Of a stretch of 64,000 nt of DNA, positions 33,029-41,413 are shown in pieces. Position 1 is the stretch's first letter. Each line of letters starts with the position of its first letter. The DNA comes from Runella defluvii (GTDB lineage: Bacteria > Bacteroidota > Bacteroidia > Cytophagales > Spirosomataceae). The notes under the pieces were generated by a model. It ran no database searches. It saw nothing but the letters and a program-made list of their open reading frames with translations, and was not told where the DNA came from. The translations under genes and the position numbers were made by a program. Where the stretch lies: the NCBI RefSeq assembly GCF_014195535.1, contig NZ_JACIBY010000002.1:476206-540205 (forward strand), written 5' to 3'.

Positions 33029-34300
33029 ATGACTGCCAGCAAATACATCGTTATCCCTATTCTTACCTGCCTATTACTACTCATTGATTGGTACGTATGG
33101 CAAGCCGTAAAAATAGTTTTTCAACACAACACAGCCCAAGTACAGCAGTTTGTTAAATGGGCTTTTTGGAGCCTTACTGCAATCATTATTTTCGGTTTAT
33201 GGCTCTATAATTTTGCCCCTCCCGACGCCTTGGGACGCCGCTTGCGAACCGCGATTTTATTCAGTTTGTTTGCCGTTTATGGTTCCAAACTGTTATCCGT
33301 TACCCTCATTTTTTTAGGAGATGCTGCTCGTTTTTTTACCTGGGCAAAAGGGCAGTTCTTCCCAAACAATGAACTGCCACAGGCCCTCTCCGAAAGTCCT
33401 GACACAATCACTCGTTCGGAGTTTTTGATGAAGACAGCCTTGGTTGCAGCCTCCGTTCCTGCCGCAGCCCTGACGTGGGGTATTTTGTCAGGGGCGCACG
33501 ACTACCGTGTTCGTCGGGTAAAATTAGCCATCAAAAACCTGCCTCGGTCGTTTGAAGGCATGACGATAGGGCAAATCTCAGACATTCATTCAGGGTCTTT
33601 TTTTAACAAAATCGCTGTAAAAGGAGGCATAGAGCTACTGCTCAAAGAAAAGCCCGATATGGTATTTTTTACGGGGGATTTGGTAAACGACCGCGCCACG
33701 GAAGTAAACGATTATGTACATCTCTTTGATAAAATAAAAGCCCCGCTGGGTGTTTATAGCACGCTTGGGAACCATGACTACGGAGCTTATGCTGGCTGGC
33801 CAAGCCCTCAAGCCAAAAAACAAAACCTAGACGACGTCAAGAAAGCTCATAAAGTACTTGGCTACGACTTGCTAACAGACGACCGTCGAACCATCCAGCT
33901 AGGGGGTGAGAAGTTAGCCATCATTGGGGTAGAAAACATTTCGGCCAACGAGTCAATTTTCCCAAATAATGGTAACTTACAACGCGCAATTGTAGGCACA
34001 GAAGAGGCTGCGGTCAAGCTCTTACTGAGCCACGACCCTACCCACTGGGACATGGAAGTAAACACCCAATACCCCGATATTGATGTCATGTTTAGCGGCC
34101 ATACGCATGGGCTGCAATTGGGTGTAACGATTGGCGAGAAGACCTATTCGCCCGCCCAGTGGCAATACAAACAGTGGGGAGGTTTATACCAAAAGGGCAA
34201 TCAGCAGTTGTATGTCAATCGTGGATTTGGGTATTTAGGCTTTCCTGGGCGAGTCGGGATGCCTCCCGAAATCACACTCTTTGAATTAGTAAGCGCATAA
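33029..34300 (+). CDS. Membrane-anchored metallophosphoesterase
   Basis: 423 residues. The N-terminal 155 residues contain four hydrophobic segments, including SEFLMKTALVAASVPAAALT before the catalytic domain. The calcineurin-like domain then has all expected motifs: SDIHSG (Asp185, His187), TGDLVNDR (216-223), LGNHDYG (247-252), the later LLSHDPTHWD and FSGHTHGLQLG. Related proteins hydrolyse phosphodiesters such as UDP-diacylglucosamine or phosphoproteins. It lies 10 bp after the esterase stop. Substrate unknown. Confidence 0.92.
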   Translation: MTASKYIVIPILTCLLLLIDWYVWQAVKIVFQHNTAQVQQFVKWAFWSLTAIIIFGLWLYNFAPPDALGRRLRTAILFSLFAVYGSKLLSVTLIFLGDAARFFTWAKGQFFPNNELPQALSESPDTITRSEFLMKTALVAASVPAAALTWGILSGAHDYRVRRVKLAIKNLPRSFEGMTIGQISDIHSGSFFNKIAVKGGIELLLKEKPDMVFFTGDLVNDRATEVNDYVHLFDKIKAPLGVYSTLGNHDYGAYAGWPSPQAKKQNLDDVKKAHKVLGYDLLTDDRRTIQLGGEKLAIIGVENISANESIFPNNGNLQRAIVGTEEAAVKLLLSHDPTHWDMEVNTQYPDIDVMFSGHTHGLQLGVTIGEKTYSPAQWQYKQWGGLYQKGNQQLYVNRGFGYLGFPGRVGMPPEITLFELVSA

Positions 34301-34313
34301 AAACAGTTGAGCA

Positions 34314-35135
34314 ATGGAACACGTATCGAAACATTTAACTCCCGAGATAAAACTCTCGTGTTACGAGGACAAATTTTTTAAGTCTGAAATTGTCTTTGAC
34401 CAACACATGCTGGTGTGGTTTATTTCGGGAGAAACCAAGATTGTGCAGGCCGAAGCCACGCATCGTTTTCAAACGGGAGATATTTTTCTCATTCCGAGAA
34501 ATAAACCCGCCACCATTATCAACTACCCCAAAGACGGCTTGCCCCACAAAACAGTCGTGATGCTTTTGACTACTCAAATTCTAAGGGATTTTTACAAACA
34601 CATTGACGTAAAAGCCAAAATAACGGCCGTCCCCAAAATTCGCAGTTTTACGCATCATCCTTTGTTGGAAAGCTGCCTGGCGTCATTGATTCCTTACTTT
34701 GAGATGAAAGAGCCCTTTCCCGACTATCTGGCGTCGTTGAAACTAACAGAAGCCATCAGTATTTTAAGAACCCTTGACCCAGAAGTAGATAGCATACTCG
34801 CCAATTTTGACGACCCGTATAAAGTCGATTTGATTGGTTTTATGGAAAAAAACTACATGTTCAACATGCCCATTGAGAAATTTGGCTACCTCACAGGCAG
34901 AAGTTTAACGACTTTCAAACGCGATTTTAAGCGAGCGTTCAACACTACTCCCCAAAAATGGCTTACGCAAAAACGACTAGAATTGGCCCATTTTCAAATT
35001 GCCGAACGAAAATTAAAGCCGCTTGAAGCCTGTTACGAAACGGGGTTTGAAAACCTCTCGCATTTTTCGTTTGCCTTTAAAAAACACTTTGGCTACACGC
35101 CGACGGACGTATTTTCAAAATCTTTTCACGTATAG
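34314..35135 (+). CDS. AraC-family transcriptional regulator
   Basis: 273 residues. The N-terminal cupin-like domain (HMLVWFISGETKIVQAEATH, then RFQTGDIFLIPRNKPATI) resembles ExsA-like sensors. The C-terminal double HTH has MPIEKFGYLTGRSLTTFKRD, then FKRAFNTTPQKWLTQKRLEL and ACYETGFENLSHFSFAFKKH, FGYTPTDVF. Last gene of the SDR-esterase-phosphoesterase operon (14 bp gap), so it probably regulates that operon. The inducer is unknown. Confidence 0.92.
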   Translation: MEHVSKHLTPEIKLSCYEDKFFKSEIVFDQHMLVWFISGETKIVQAEATHRFQTGDIFLIPRNKPATIINYPKDGLPHKTVVMLLTTQILRDFYKHIDVKAKITAVPKIRSFTHHPLLESCLASLIPYFEMKEPFPDYLASLKLTEAISILRTLDPEVDSILANFDDPYKVDLIGFMEKNYMFNMPIEKFGYLTGRSLTTFKRDFKRAFNTTPQKWLTQKRLELAHFQIAERKLKPLEACYETGFENLSHFSFAFKKHFGYTPTDVFSKSFHV

Positions 35136-35189
35136 ATAACAATCTATTCTGCCCTTTCTGCCCCAAATTTGACTGGATTCGTCACAGAT

Positions 35190-35222
35190 TTTGCACGGGC
35201 GTGGCTACTGATTCTACTTTTG
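35190..35222 (+). promoter_or_regulatory. Promoter of the S41 peptidase gene
   Basis: TTTG at 35190-35193, 21-bp spacer, TACTTTTG at 35215-35222. Both elements match the Bacteroidota consensus, and the start codon is 37 bp downstream. Confidence 0.6.
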
Positions 35223-35259
35223 ATTAGCTTTTTTATGGCGTATCAAGCAAAGTAAACCA

Positions 35260-36588
35260 ATGCCCCGTCAAATGAATCACCAAATCTTGACTTTATTAAT
35301 TCTATCGCTACTTGGGAAAACCTTATTTGCCCAAGAAAAAGGGAAGCAACTCGACAGTTTAGTCATTCAGAAATCACTTCAAAGTATCCGTACGGCTATT
35401 CAAGAAAAGTACGTTTACCCTGATAAGGCGTTACTGATTACCAATTTTCTAACCAGCCAATATAAATTGGGAAAATATAGTCAACTGACGTCTCTTAAAG
35501 AGTTGGCGGATAACCTTACCGAAGACATCCATTCTATCCAAAATGACAAGCATTTACGCATAGTGTACGACATAAAATTGGAACAAGATATTATCCATTT
35601 TAACAATTCACAAGAGGGCAAAAAAGAAATCACTGAACTAGATATTTCTAACGAAAAATCACAAAATTTTTTCTTTAGAAAACTTGAAATTTTACCATCA
35701 AACATCGGCTATATCGAATTTACAAACTTCGCTTTACCAAGCGAAGAAGCTAAAAAGACCATTCGGAGTGCAATCCAGTTTCTTTCTCATACCGATGCTT
35801 TAATTATTGATTTGCGTAATAATCGTGGAGGAAGTGGCAAATCGAACAATTTGTTGGGGTATTTTTTTAAAGAAAAAACAAAAACAGGCAGAAGCTTCAA
35901 TCGCCTAACAAACACTTGGACAGAAAACTTTGTTGCGCCTGCGGATTTTTTCCTTGATATACCTGTTTACGTCCTAACAAGTAAAAGAACGTTTTCTGCG
36001 GCAGAAGGCTTCGCTTACATCTTACAAAACCAGCACAATGCCGTTGTGATAGGAGAGCCTACAAGTGGTGGTGCCCATCTAACCAGAAGTTTTAGTTTAG
36101 GAAATGGGTTGGTAGGGTTTATTCCTTATTTACGAAGTGAGAATGAAAAAACGCATACCGATTGGGAAGGCACAGGGGTTATTCCAGAAATACGTACAGA
36201 GGCTAAGAATGCGTTACTTTTTGCCCACAACAAACTGTTGGAGAACAAACTAAAAAATGCCAACGAAAATGAGAAAAGCAAGATACAATGGCTTATCAAC
36301 TACAATCAATCCAAAACTGCTACAATTGCTCTGGACAGTGCCAAACTTGCTAGGTTTACGGGGCGTTTTGCCGAATTTGAAATTACGAAACAAGGTACTA
36401 ATCTTTACTTTAGGGATGTAAATCAAAGCAATAAAACACCCTTTCAAATGACTCCCATTTCGCTAACATTATTTCAGGTAGGCGAAGATTATCAAGTAGA
36501 ATTTATGAATGAGTCGGGAGGGCAATTCCAATCCATCAATCTAAGTTGGAGTGATGGGTGGGCCGAAAAAATAGACAAAAAACCGTAA
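35260..36588 (+). CDS. Exported S41-family (C-terminal processing) peptidase
   Basis: 442 residues; a second ATG at 35272 is possible, but the first keeps an Arg in the n-region. Signal peptide ending LLGKTLFAQ. The helical N-terminal region (IQEKYVYPDKALLITNFLTS) is that of IRBP/tricorn-like S41 proteins. The protease core includes GYIEFTNFALPSEEAKKTIR, LIIDLRNNRGGSGK, LTSKRTFSAAEGFAY with Ser246, and VIGEPTSGGAH. No PDZ domain is visible. The C-terminal 130 residues form an extra domain. Substrates unknown. Possibly co-transcribed with the kinase 36 bp downstream. Confidence 0.88.
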   Translation: MPRQMNHQILTLLILSLLGKTLFAQEKGKQLDSLVIQKSLQSIRTAIQEKYVYPDKALLITNFLTSQYKLGKYSQLTSLKELADNLTEDIHSIQNDKHLRIVYDIKLEQDIIHFNNSQEGKKEITELDISNEKSQNFFFRKLEILPSNIGYIEFTNFALPSEEAKKTIRSAIQFLSHTDALIIDLRNNRGGSGKSNNLLGYFFKEKTKTGRSFNRLTNTWTENFVAPADFFLDIPVYVLTSKRTFSAAEGFAYILQNQHNAVVIGEPTSGGAHLTRSFSLGNGLVGFIPYLRSENEKTHTDWEGTGVIPEIRTEAKNALLFAHNKLLENKLKNANENEKSKIQWLINYNQSKTATIALDSAKLARFTGRFAEFEITKQGTNLYFRDVNQSNKTPFQMTPISLTLFQVGEDYQVEFMNESGGQFQSINLSWSDGWAEKIDKKP

Positions 36589-36624
36589 CCAATTAACAGC
36601 CATTTTTCTTAACCAATCATCACC

Positions 36625-38226
36625 ATGACCATCGAACGCTTTCGCACTTTTGAACTTTGGGGAATCAGCCTTTTAACGGCTATTTATTTACTTATTGCTG
36701 TTTCTACCGATTACAGCCAGTATATCAACGTCTTGCGTATTATTAACGCCGACGAAGAACACCGCATTTTTTTGAGTTATAACTGGTGGACTAACGGCTT
36801 CTTACCCTTTCTGAATATTGGTTTAGGAGTCTGGAGTTGTTGGTTTATCCAATCTCAGTACGTCGTCAGGCTATGGCAACGGGATGAACAACTTAAAGCG
36901 CTCTTGGCTTGTACTGCCGCAGGCTTTTTATTGCTGGCTGGGGTTTGGAGTTACTTGTTTTTGCACGATGAATTGGTATTTCGTCACGATAAAAACTACA
37001 ACATCATCGGGGCTAAACTCTACAACCTGTTTCGTCTGCGCAACGTGGCCATGATTTCGAGTGGACTTTTCCTTTCTACGTCTATCTACACCGTCCTTTC
37101 GCAGCTATACCAGTGGGTGTTGCAACATCAACCCGAGGAAGAAAATGCGCTCACTTATCAAATCATAAAAGAAGGAAGCATTCTGGCCTTGGTTGGATTT
37201 GTGGCTTTTGCCAGTTTTCAGATTTTGACCAACGATATGTTTATTATTCCAGGTTTTATGTGGGTGCTTGGGTCGTTTTTGCACGCCTATTTGTACCACC
37301 ATCATTTTATCCGTTGGAGAGGTTTTCGTTTTTACCGATACCCCGAGAGTCGAGCGGCAATCCAAAAAGTATTACTTCTGTTTGGAGCCAGTTTGGTCGT
37401 AAGCTTGATTGGAAACCTTGTTCATATTTTATTCAAAATCTATCACCCTTACGTGGTGTTTCCAGTGCAAGTAGAGGGCGTTTTTATGTTGGCTCTTGTT
37501 GCTTGGATTGGGGCGATTGTGGTCACCATTATGCGGCAGTTGATGGTAAAACCGTTGGAAACCAGCCTCAACCGCAACCAAGCAGAGTTGTCGGCATTAC
37601 GGGCACAAATCAACCCTCACTTTTTATTTAACGCCATGAATACCCTTTACGCCACGTCTATTGAAGAAAATGCCGAACGCACCTCGCAGGGAATCCAGCA
37701 GCTGTCGGACATGATGCGGTTTATGATGCACGAAAACAACCAAGACCAAATCGACATTCGGCAAGAGGTACAATATTTGCGCAACTACGTTGATTTACAG
37801 CGCCTTCGCATCAGCGAATCCGATAAATTTGAGCTAAAAATTGAGCTTGATGACTCGCTTTGTTTGCGCTCAGTAGCGCCCATGATGCTCATTCCTTTTG
37901 TGGAAAATGCCTTCAAACACGGCGTAAGTTTGCGCAATCATTCGTGGATTTTTGTAAAACTCCACTGCGATACCGAAAAGCTCCACTTTACGGTCAACAA
38001 CAGCCTACATCCGCGCAACGACCAAGACCCTGAGAAATACTCCTCGGGCATCGGGCTCGTCAATGTTCGCAAACGCTTGGAGCTTCTTTACCCCAATCGC
38101 CATCATTTACTGATTCACCAGACGGAGAAAGAATTTTCGGTCAGCCTAGAGATTGCCATTAATTCCAAAAAAATACGTACCAAAAAGCCATCACGCATCG
38201 CAGGTCTTTTTTCTTTTTTGGCGTAA
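36625..38226 (+). CDS. LytS-type sensor histidine kinase, orphan
   Basis: 533 residues. About seven or eight transmembrane segments occupy residues 10-300. The His_kinase (PF06580-type) region follows with LRAQINPHFLFNAMNTLYAT; His332 is the predicted phosphoacceptor. The HATPase part shows MLIPFVENAFKHGVS (N box) and SSGIGLVNVRKRLELLYPN (G box). Such kinases normally pair with a LytTR response regulator encoded next to them, but none is adjacent; the closest LytTR gene without its own kinase in the window is 49473-50174. Upstream is the S41 peptidase. Confidence 0.92.
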   Translation: MTIERFRTFELWGISLLTAIYLLIAVSTDYSQYINVLRIINADEEHRIFLSYNWWTNGFLPFLNIGLGVWSCWFIQSQYVVRLWQRDEQLKALLACTAAGFLLLAGVWSYLFLHDELVFRHDKNYNIIGAKLYNLFRLRNVAMISSGLFLSTSIYTVLSQLYQWVLQHQPEEENALTYQIIKEGSILALVGFVAFASFQILTNDMFIIPGFMWVLGSFLHAYLYHHHFIRWRGFRFYRYPESRAAIQKVLLLFGASLVVSLIGNLVHILFKIYHPYVVFPVQVEGVFMLALVAWIGAIVVTIMRQLMVKPLETSLNRNQAELSALRAQINPHFLFNAMNTLYATSIEENAERTSQGIQQLSDMMRFMMHENNQDQIDIRQEVQYLRNYVDLQRLRISESDKFELKIELDDSLCLRSVAPMMLIPFVENAFKHGVSLRNHSWIFVKLHCDTEKLHFTVNNSLHPRNDQDPEKYSSGIGLVNVRKRLELLYPNRHHLLIHQTEKEFSVSLEIAINSKKIRTKKPSRIAGLFSFLA

Positions 38227-38241
38227 TTTCCTTCGCCTCTT

Positions 38242-40701
38242 CTACCCTTCCTCTCCGCTAATCAAGCTTTTTTGTTTTTTAGCACCTGCGGCTTGGTTGA
38301 GGCGGTACATAACGGTCAGGTTGATTTGGCGAGCGCGCATCCCAAAAGTTCCTTCTGAGTAGAAGTTTAAGCCTTCGGTAATGGTGCGCATGTAGCGCGA
38401 GTTAAACACGTCGATGACGTTGCAAGTAAGCGTGCCTTTGCCTTTGAGAATTTCTTTGCTAAACGCCAAGTCAACAAATGTACGCGACTTACGACTTCCC
38501 TGCGGAAGTTGCTGAGGCGCTTCATAATTGGCACGCACTTGCAAATCAGTGCCTTTAGCAAGCGTAAAACGTGACGTTTGGCGGGCAAACCAGCTGTAAG
38601 TATCGGCTTTGAAGGTTGCATCTAGGTTTTGTCCGTTGGTAATGGCGCGGAAGAAGTTAAAGTTGAGGTCTAATTTCCACCACTTAAACGGCGTGTAGTT
38701 GCTCGTAAATTCAGCCCCGTACGCATCTTCCGTGGCCAAGTTTTCGGGACGCGTATTTGAAACTCCCTGCGCGTCCACCCGACGAATACGGAGTACTTTC
38801 CCGTTGGTATGACGGTAATAGACCGACGACGTAAACGACCCTTTTTCAAAATAATAAATGTGTCCTAAGTCAAACGAATTGGTAAATTCAGGATTCAAAT
38901 CAGGATTTCCTGAGAAAAAGTTACGTTGGTCTGACAAAGTCACGTACGGGCTCAAATCGTTATAAGTTGGCCGCCGCACCCGACGGCTATAGCTCACCTG
39001 AAAGGCGTTGTCAGGATTGAGGTTGTAAGTAAAGTGTGCACTTGGAAATAAGTTGCTGTACTTACGAGGGTTGGTTTGGTTGGTTTCCCGCAAAATCGTC
39101 GTTACGTCCGTAATCTCAGCCCGCAAACCCGCTTGGTAGCTAAATTTCTTGGTTTTATTTCCCAAAATCCCGTAAACTCCGTGGATATTTTCTTTGTAAA
39201 TGAAATAGTTATCCAAGCCTGGTAAGGCGTCAAAACCGCCTTGGGCGTTTTGCTGGGTTACGATGTAGTCGTTGACCATATCGCGAAAACTAGAACGAAT
39301 CCCTGTTTCAAATTTGCCATCTTTCCCGATGGGCTGCACGTAGTCCAAGGTCGCAATGAGTTGATTTTCGTACTCATCGTTCAGCGACTTTTGAAGCACC
39401 GAACCTTTGGTATTCGGCGTTCCGTCGGGAAATCTGCTATTTTGGGTATAAGTTTGGTCGGAACGCTCCCAGTACGTCAAGTAGCGCACATCCGCAATCA
39501 ATTCCTGATTTTTACGATTATACGTTTTTTTGTACGACACCGAATACTCTGAATAAGGCTCGGCTTCGGTTTCACGCTGTTGGCGGTCGGTGATGGTACG
39601 TAGGTTCGACAACGAATTGATGTAATCTTTGTACGTATTGTCAGTAATCCGCAGCACGTCCGTCCGACGGAATTGGTACGAAGCCGTCAGAATATTCTTT
39701 TCATTGAAAAAATAATCCAATCCTCCACGGATGGTATTGGCAATGGTTTTTACCTGTCCGCTGGTGTTTTGTTGCAAAATCGCCGTTGTATCCTTGCCAT
39801 ACACCTCTTGGTACAACCGTCCTGCCGAAATCGGCACACGGTACGCAATGCCGTAGTTGAGGAATAAATTAAGCTTGTTTTTGCGGTAATTGATGTTGGC
39901 CGCGACTCCGTAGTTGGGTCGGAAACCCGTCACCACTTCAAAGGAGCCATTGATACCTTGTTTACGCTCTTTTTTGAGGACAATATTGATAATCCCTGAC
40001 AAGCCTTCGGCCTCATACCGTGCCGAGGGGTTGGTAATAATTTCAATCCGTTCAATCTGATTTCCTTGCAATTGCTGCAAACCTGCTCCGCCCTTAAAAC
40101 TCACTAATCCTGAGGGCTTTCCATCAATCAAAATCCGTACGCCATCGCTTCCGCGTAGCTTTACGTTACCTTCCGTATCCACCGATACTGAGGGTACATT
40201 GCTCAAAATATCAATGGCAGTCCCGCCCGCGTTGGCTAGGTCTTTACCAACGTTGAATATTTTTTTATCCAACGCCAATTCCATCGAGCTCTTTTCGGCT
40301 TGTACTACCACCTCGTCCAACGTTCGGGCAGAGGCAGCTATTTTCAGCGTTCCTAAGTCGTGTGCAGACTGTTCTTTGGAAAGCGTAAATGTGCTGGTTT
40401 TAAACGGCTTGTAGCCAATAAACTCGACCACCGCATAGAATTGTCCATAGGGAACATCCACGGTCAGTTGGCCTTTATCGTCGGTAATAGCCCCCGAAAT
40501 AAGCGTACTGTCCGTACTTTTTAGGATTCTAATGGTCGCATACGACAACGGTGCGTTGGTTTGTGCGTCCGTCACAATGCCCTTGACTTTCGCCAATTTC
40601 TGGGCGTTCTGGGCTTGTAATGAAGTAAAGCCTAACAACGAAAGGCTCACTAAAACAACAAATTTTGTAAAAAAGGGGGTGGAGATAATCGTTTTCATCA
40701 T
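38242..40701 (-). CDS. TonB-dependent receptor-like outer-membrane protein with carboxypeptidase-regulatory domain
   Basis: 819 residues. Signal peptide MMKTIISTPFFTKFVVLVSL, ending FTSLQAQ. A CarboxypepD-regulatory-like domain (KLAKVKGIVTDAQTNAPLSY) precedes a plug domain with GTAIDILSNVPSVSVDTEGN, then VRILIDGKPSG and IERIEIITNPSARYEAEGLS. The C-terminal 550 residues form a long barrel of the outer-membrane beta-barrel family-3 type. The ligand is not predictable; there is no SusD partner, so it is not a classical Sus system. Minus strand, convergent with the kinase gene. Confidence 0.92.
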   Translation of the reverse strand: MMKTIISTPFFTKFVVLVSLSLLGFTSLQAQNAQKLAKVKGIVTDAQTNAPLSYATIRILKSTDSTLISGAITDDKGQLTVDVPYGQFYAVVEFIGYKPFKTSTFTLSKEQSAHDLGTLKIAASARTLDEVVVQAEKSSMELALDKKIFNVGKDLANAGGTAIDILSNVPSVSVDTEGNVKLRGSDGVRILIDGKPSGLVSFKGGAGLQQLQGNQIERIEIITNPSARYEAEGLSGIINIVLKKERKQGINGSFEVVTGFRPNYGVAANINYRKNKLNLFLNYGIAYRVPISAGRLYQEVYGKDTTAILQQNTSGQVKTIANTIRGGLDYFFNEKNILTASYQFRRTDVLRITDNTYKDYINSLSNLRTITDRQQRETEAEPYSEYSVSYKKTYNRKNQELIADVRYLTYWERSDQTYTQNSRFPDGTPNTKGSVLQKSLNDEYENQLIATLDYVQPIGKDGKFETGIRSSFRDMVNDYIVTQQNAQGGFDALPGLDNYFIYKENIHGVYGILGNKTKKFSYQAGLRAEITDVTTILRETNQTNPRKYSNLFPSAHFTYNLNPDNAFQVSYSRRVRRPTYNDLSPYVTLSDQRNFFSGNPDLNPEFTNSFDLGHIYYFEKGSFTSSVYYRHTNGKVLRIRRVDAQGVSNTRPENLATEDAYGAEFTSNYTPFKWWKLDLNFNFFRAITNGQNLDATFKADTYSWFARQTSRFTLAKGTDLQVRANYEAPQQLPQGSRKSRTFVDLAFSKEILKGKGTLTCNVIDVFNSRYMRTITEGLNFYSEGTFGMRARQINLTVMYRLNQAAGAKKQKSLISGEEG

Positions 40702-40740
40702 ACTGTACTAAAGAAAGGGTCGAAGGTTTTGTACTCATAC

Positions 40741-40773
40741 AAAAGCCCCGAAAAGTCATATTTTCGAGGCTTT
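40741..40773 (-). terminator. Terminator of the sialidase-haem operon
   Basis: AAAGCCcCGAAAA pairs with TTTTCGaGGCTTT across a six-base loop. In the minus direction the stem ends in TTTT. It lies downstream of the haem-binding gene and upstream of the TonB-type receptor gene. Confidence 0.7.
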
Positions 40774-40790
40774 CTAAGCTTTTTAGCTAT

Positions 40791-40900
40791 CGTCGGATTG
40801 TGAGCAACCTTCTACATGTTAGCGTCGGGGTGTGAGCAACCCTCTTCACGTCAGCGTCGGGATGTGAGCACCCCTCCACACGTAAGCAACCCTCGGCACG
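40791..40900. repeat. Degenerate 32-bp tandem repeat containing the TGTGAGCAACC core
   Basis: Three contiguous 32-bp units (40791-40822, 40823-40854, 40855-40886) each begin CGTCGG and contain TGTGAGCA followed by a C-rich core; a partial fourth continues to about 40900. The units carry half of the GGTTGTGAGCAACC hairpin seen elsewhere. There are no spacers between units, so this is a tandem array and not a CRISPR. Confidence 0.8.
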
Positions 40901-40912
40901 GTGAGCCGCTCA

Positions 40913-41413
40913 CTATTTTCCTTGCGGGCGGCGCAACACGAGGCTATCGGCAGGGTACTGCGCTTTGAGCGAGTCCATGTTGGTTTGTGCCCAGTTGATA
41001 AGCGTTTGTTTTTGCGCTTCGGTCAATTTAGCTCCCGAATGCAATCCAAAATAAGTGTAAGACTCCAGCGGCATTTCTCCTTCTTTAATCATCTCGATGG
41101 TTTCTTCAAACTTATGGTTTTGGTACGCCACCGAACGCGACGTAAAGTTTGAAAAGTTGAGGTGGCGCTTTCCGTCGGTGACGTGGTGGTCCAAAAACCA
41201 AGCGACAGGCTGAATGTTTGAATACCACGGATATTCCGTTTTATTGCTGTGACAATCGTCGCACGCTACTTTCAGCAGGCTTTTTACGTCCGCAGGAACG
41301 GCATATTTGGTCGAAACGTCGTACGTACGGTCGTCAGAAAGATTTTTCTCAGGTCGGATAAATTGGATGAGAATCAAAACCGCTCCCAATCCAATCAAAA
41401 TTTTGTTTTTCAT
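40913..41413 (-). CDS. Haem-binding-domain exported protein
   Basis: 166 residues with an N-terminal membrane anchor or uncleaved signal (KNKILIGLGAVLILIQFI). The haem-binding-domain pattern is clear: LLKVACDDCHSNKTEYPWYS, with CDDCH as c-type haem attachment site, then NIQPVAWFLDHHVTDGKRHL with candidate axial ligands, and NFSNFTSRSV. A periplasmic electron-transfer or redox-sensing role is likely. The start overlaps the stop of the sialidase-like gene by 4 bp, so the two are translationally coupled. Confidence 0.9.
   Translation of the reverse strand: MKNKILIGLGAVLILIQFIRPEKNLSDDRTYDVSTKYAVPADVKSLLKVACDDCHSNKTEYPWYSNIQPVAWFLDHHVTDGKRHLNFSNFTSRSVAYQNHKFEETIEMIKEGEMPLESYTYFGLHSGAKLTEAQKQTLINWAQTNMDSLKAQYPADSLVLRRPQGK

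Noticed and set aside
37113-37631. Open frame of 172 codons inside the LytS-type kinase gene
   Set aside because: Out of frame with the well-supported kinase and without recognisable features.
38242-40701. TonB-type receptor as part of a Sus-like polysaccharide locus
   Set aside because: No SusD-type lipoprotein and no glycoside hydrolase adjacent; the barrel belongs to a different outer-membrane family.
40791-40900. Regular 32-bp periodicity suggesting a CRISPR array
   Set aside because: Units are contiguous with no unique spacers, they are degenerate, and no cas genes are present. It is a tandem repeat.
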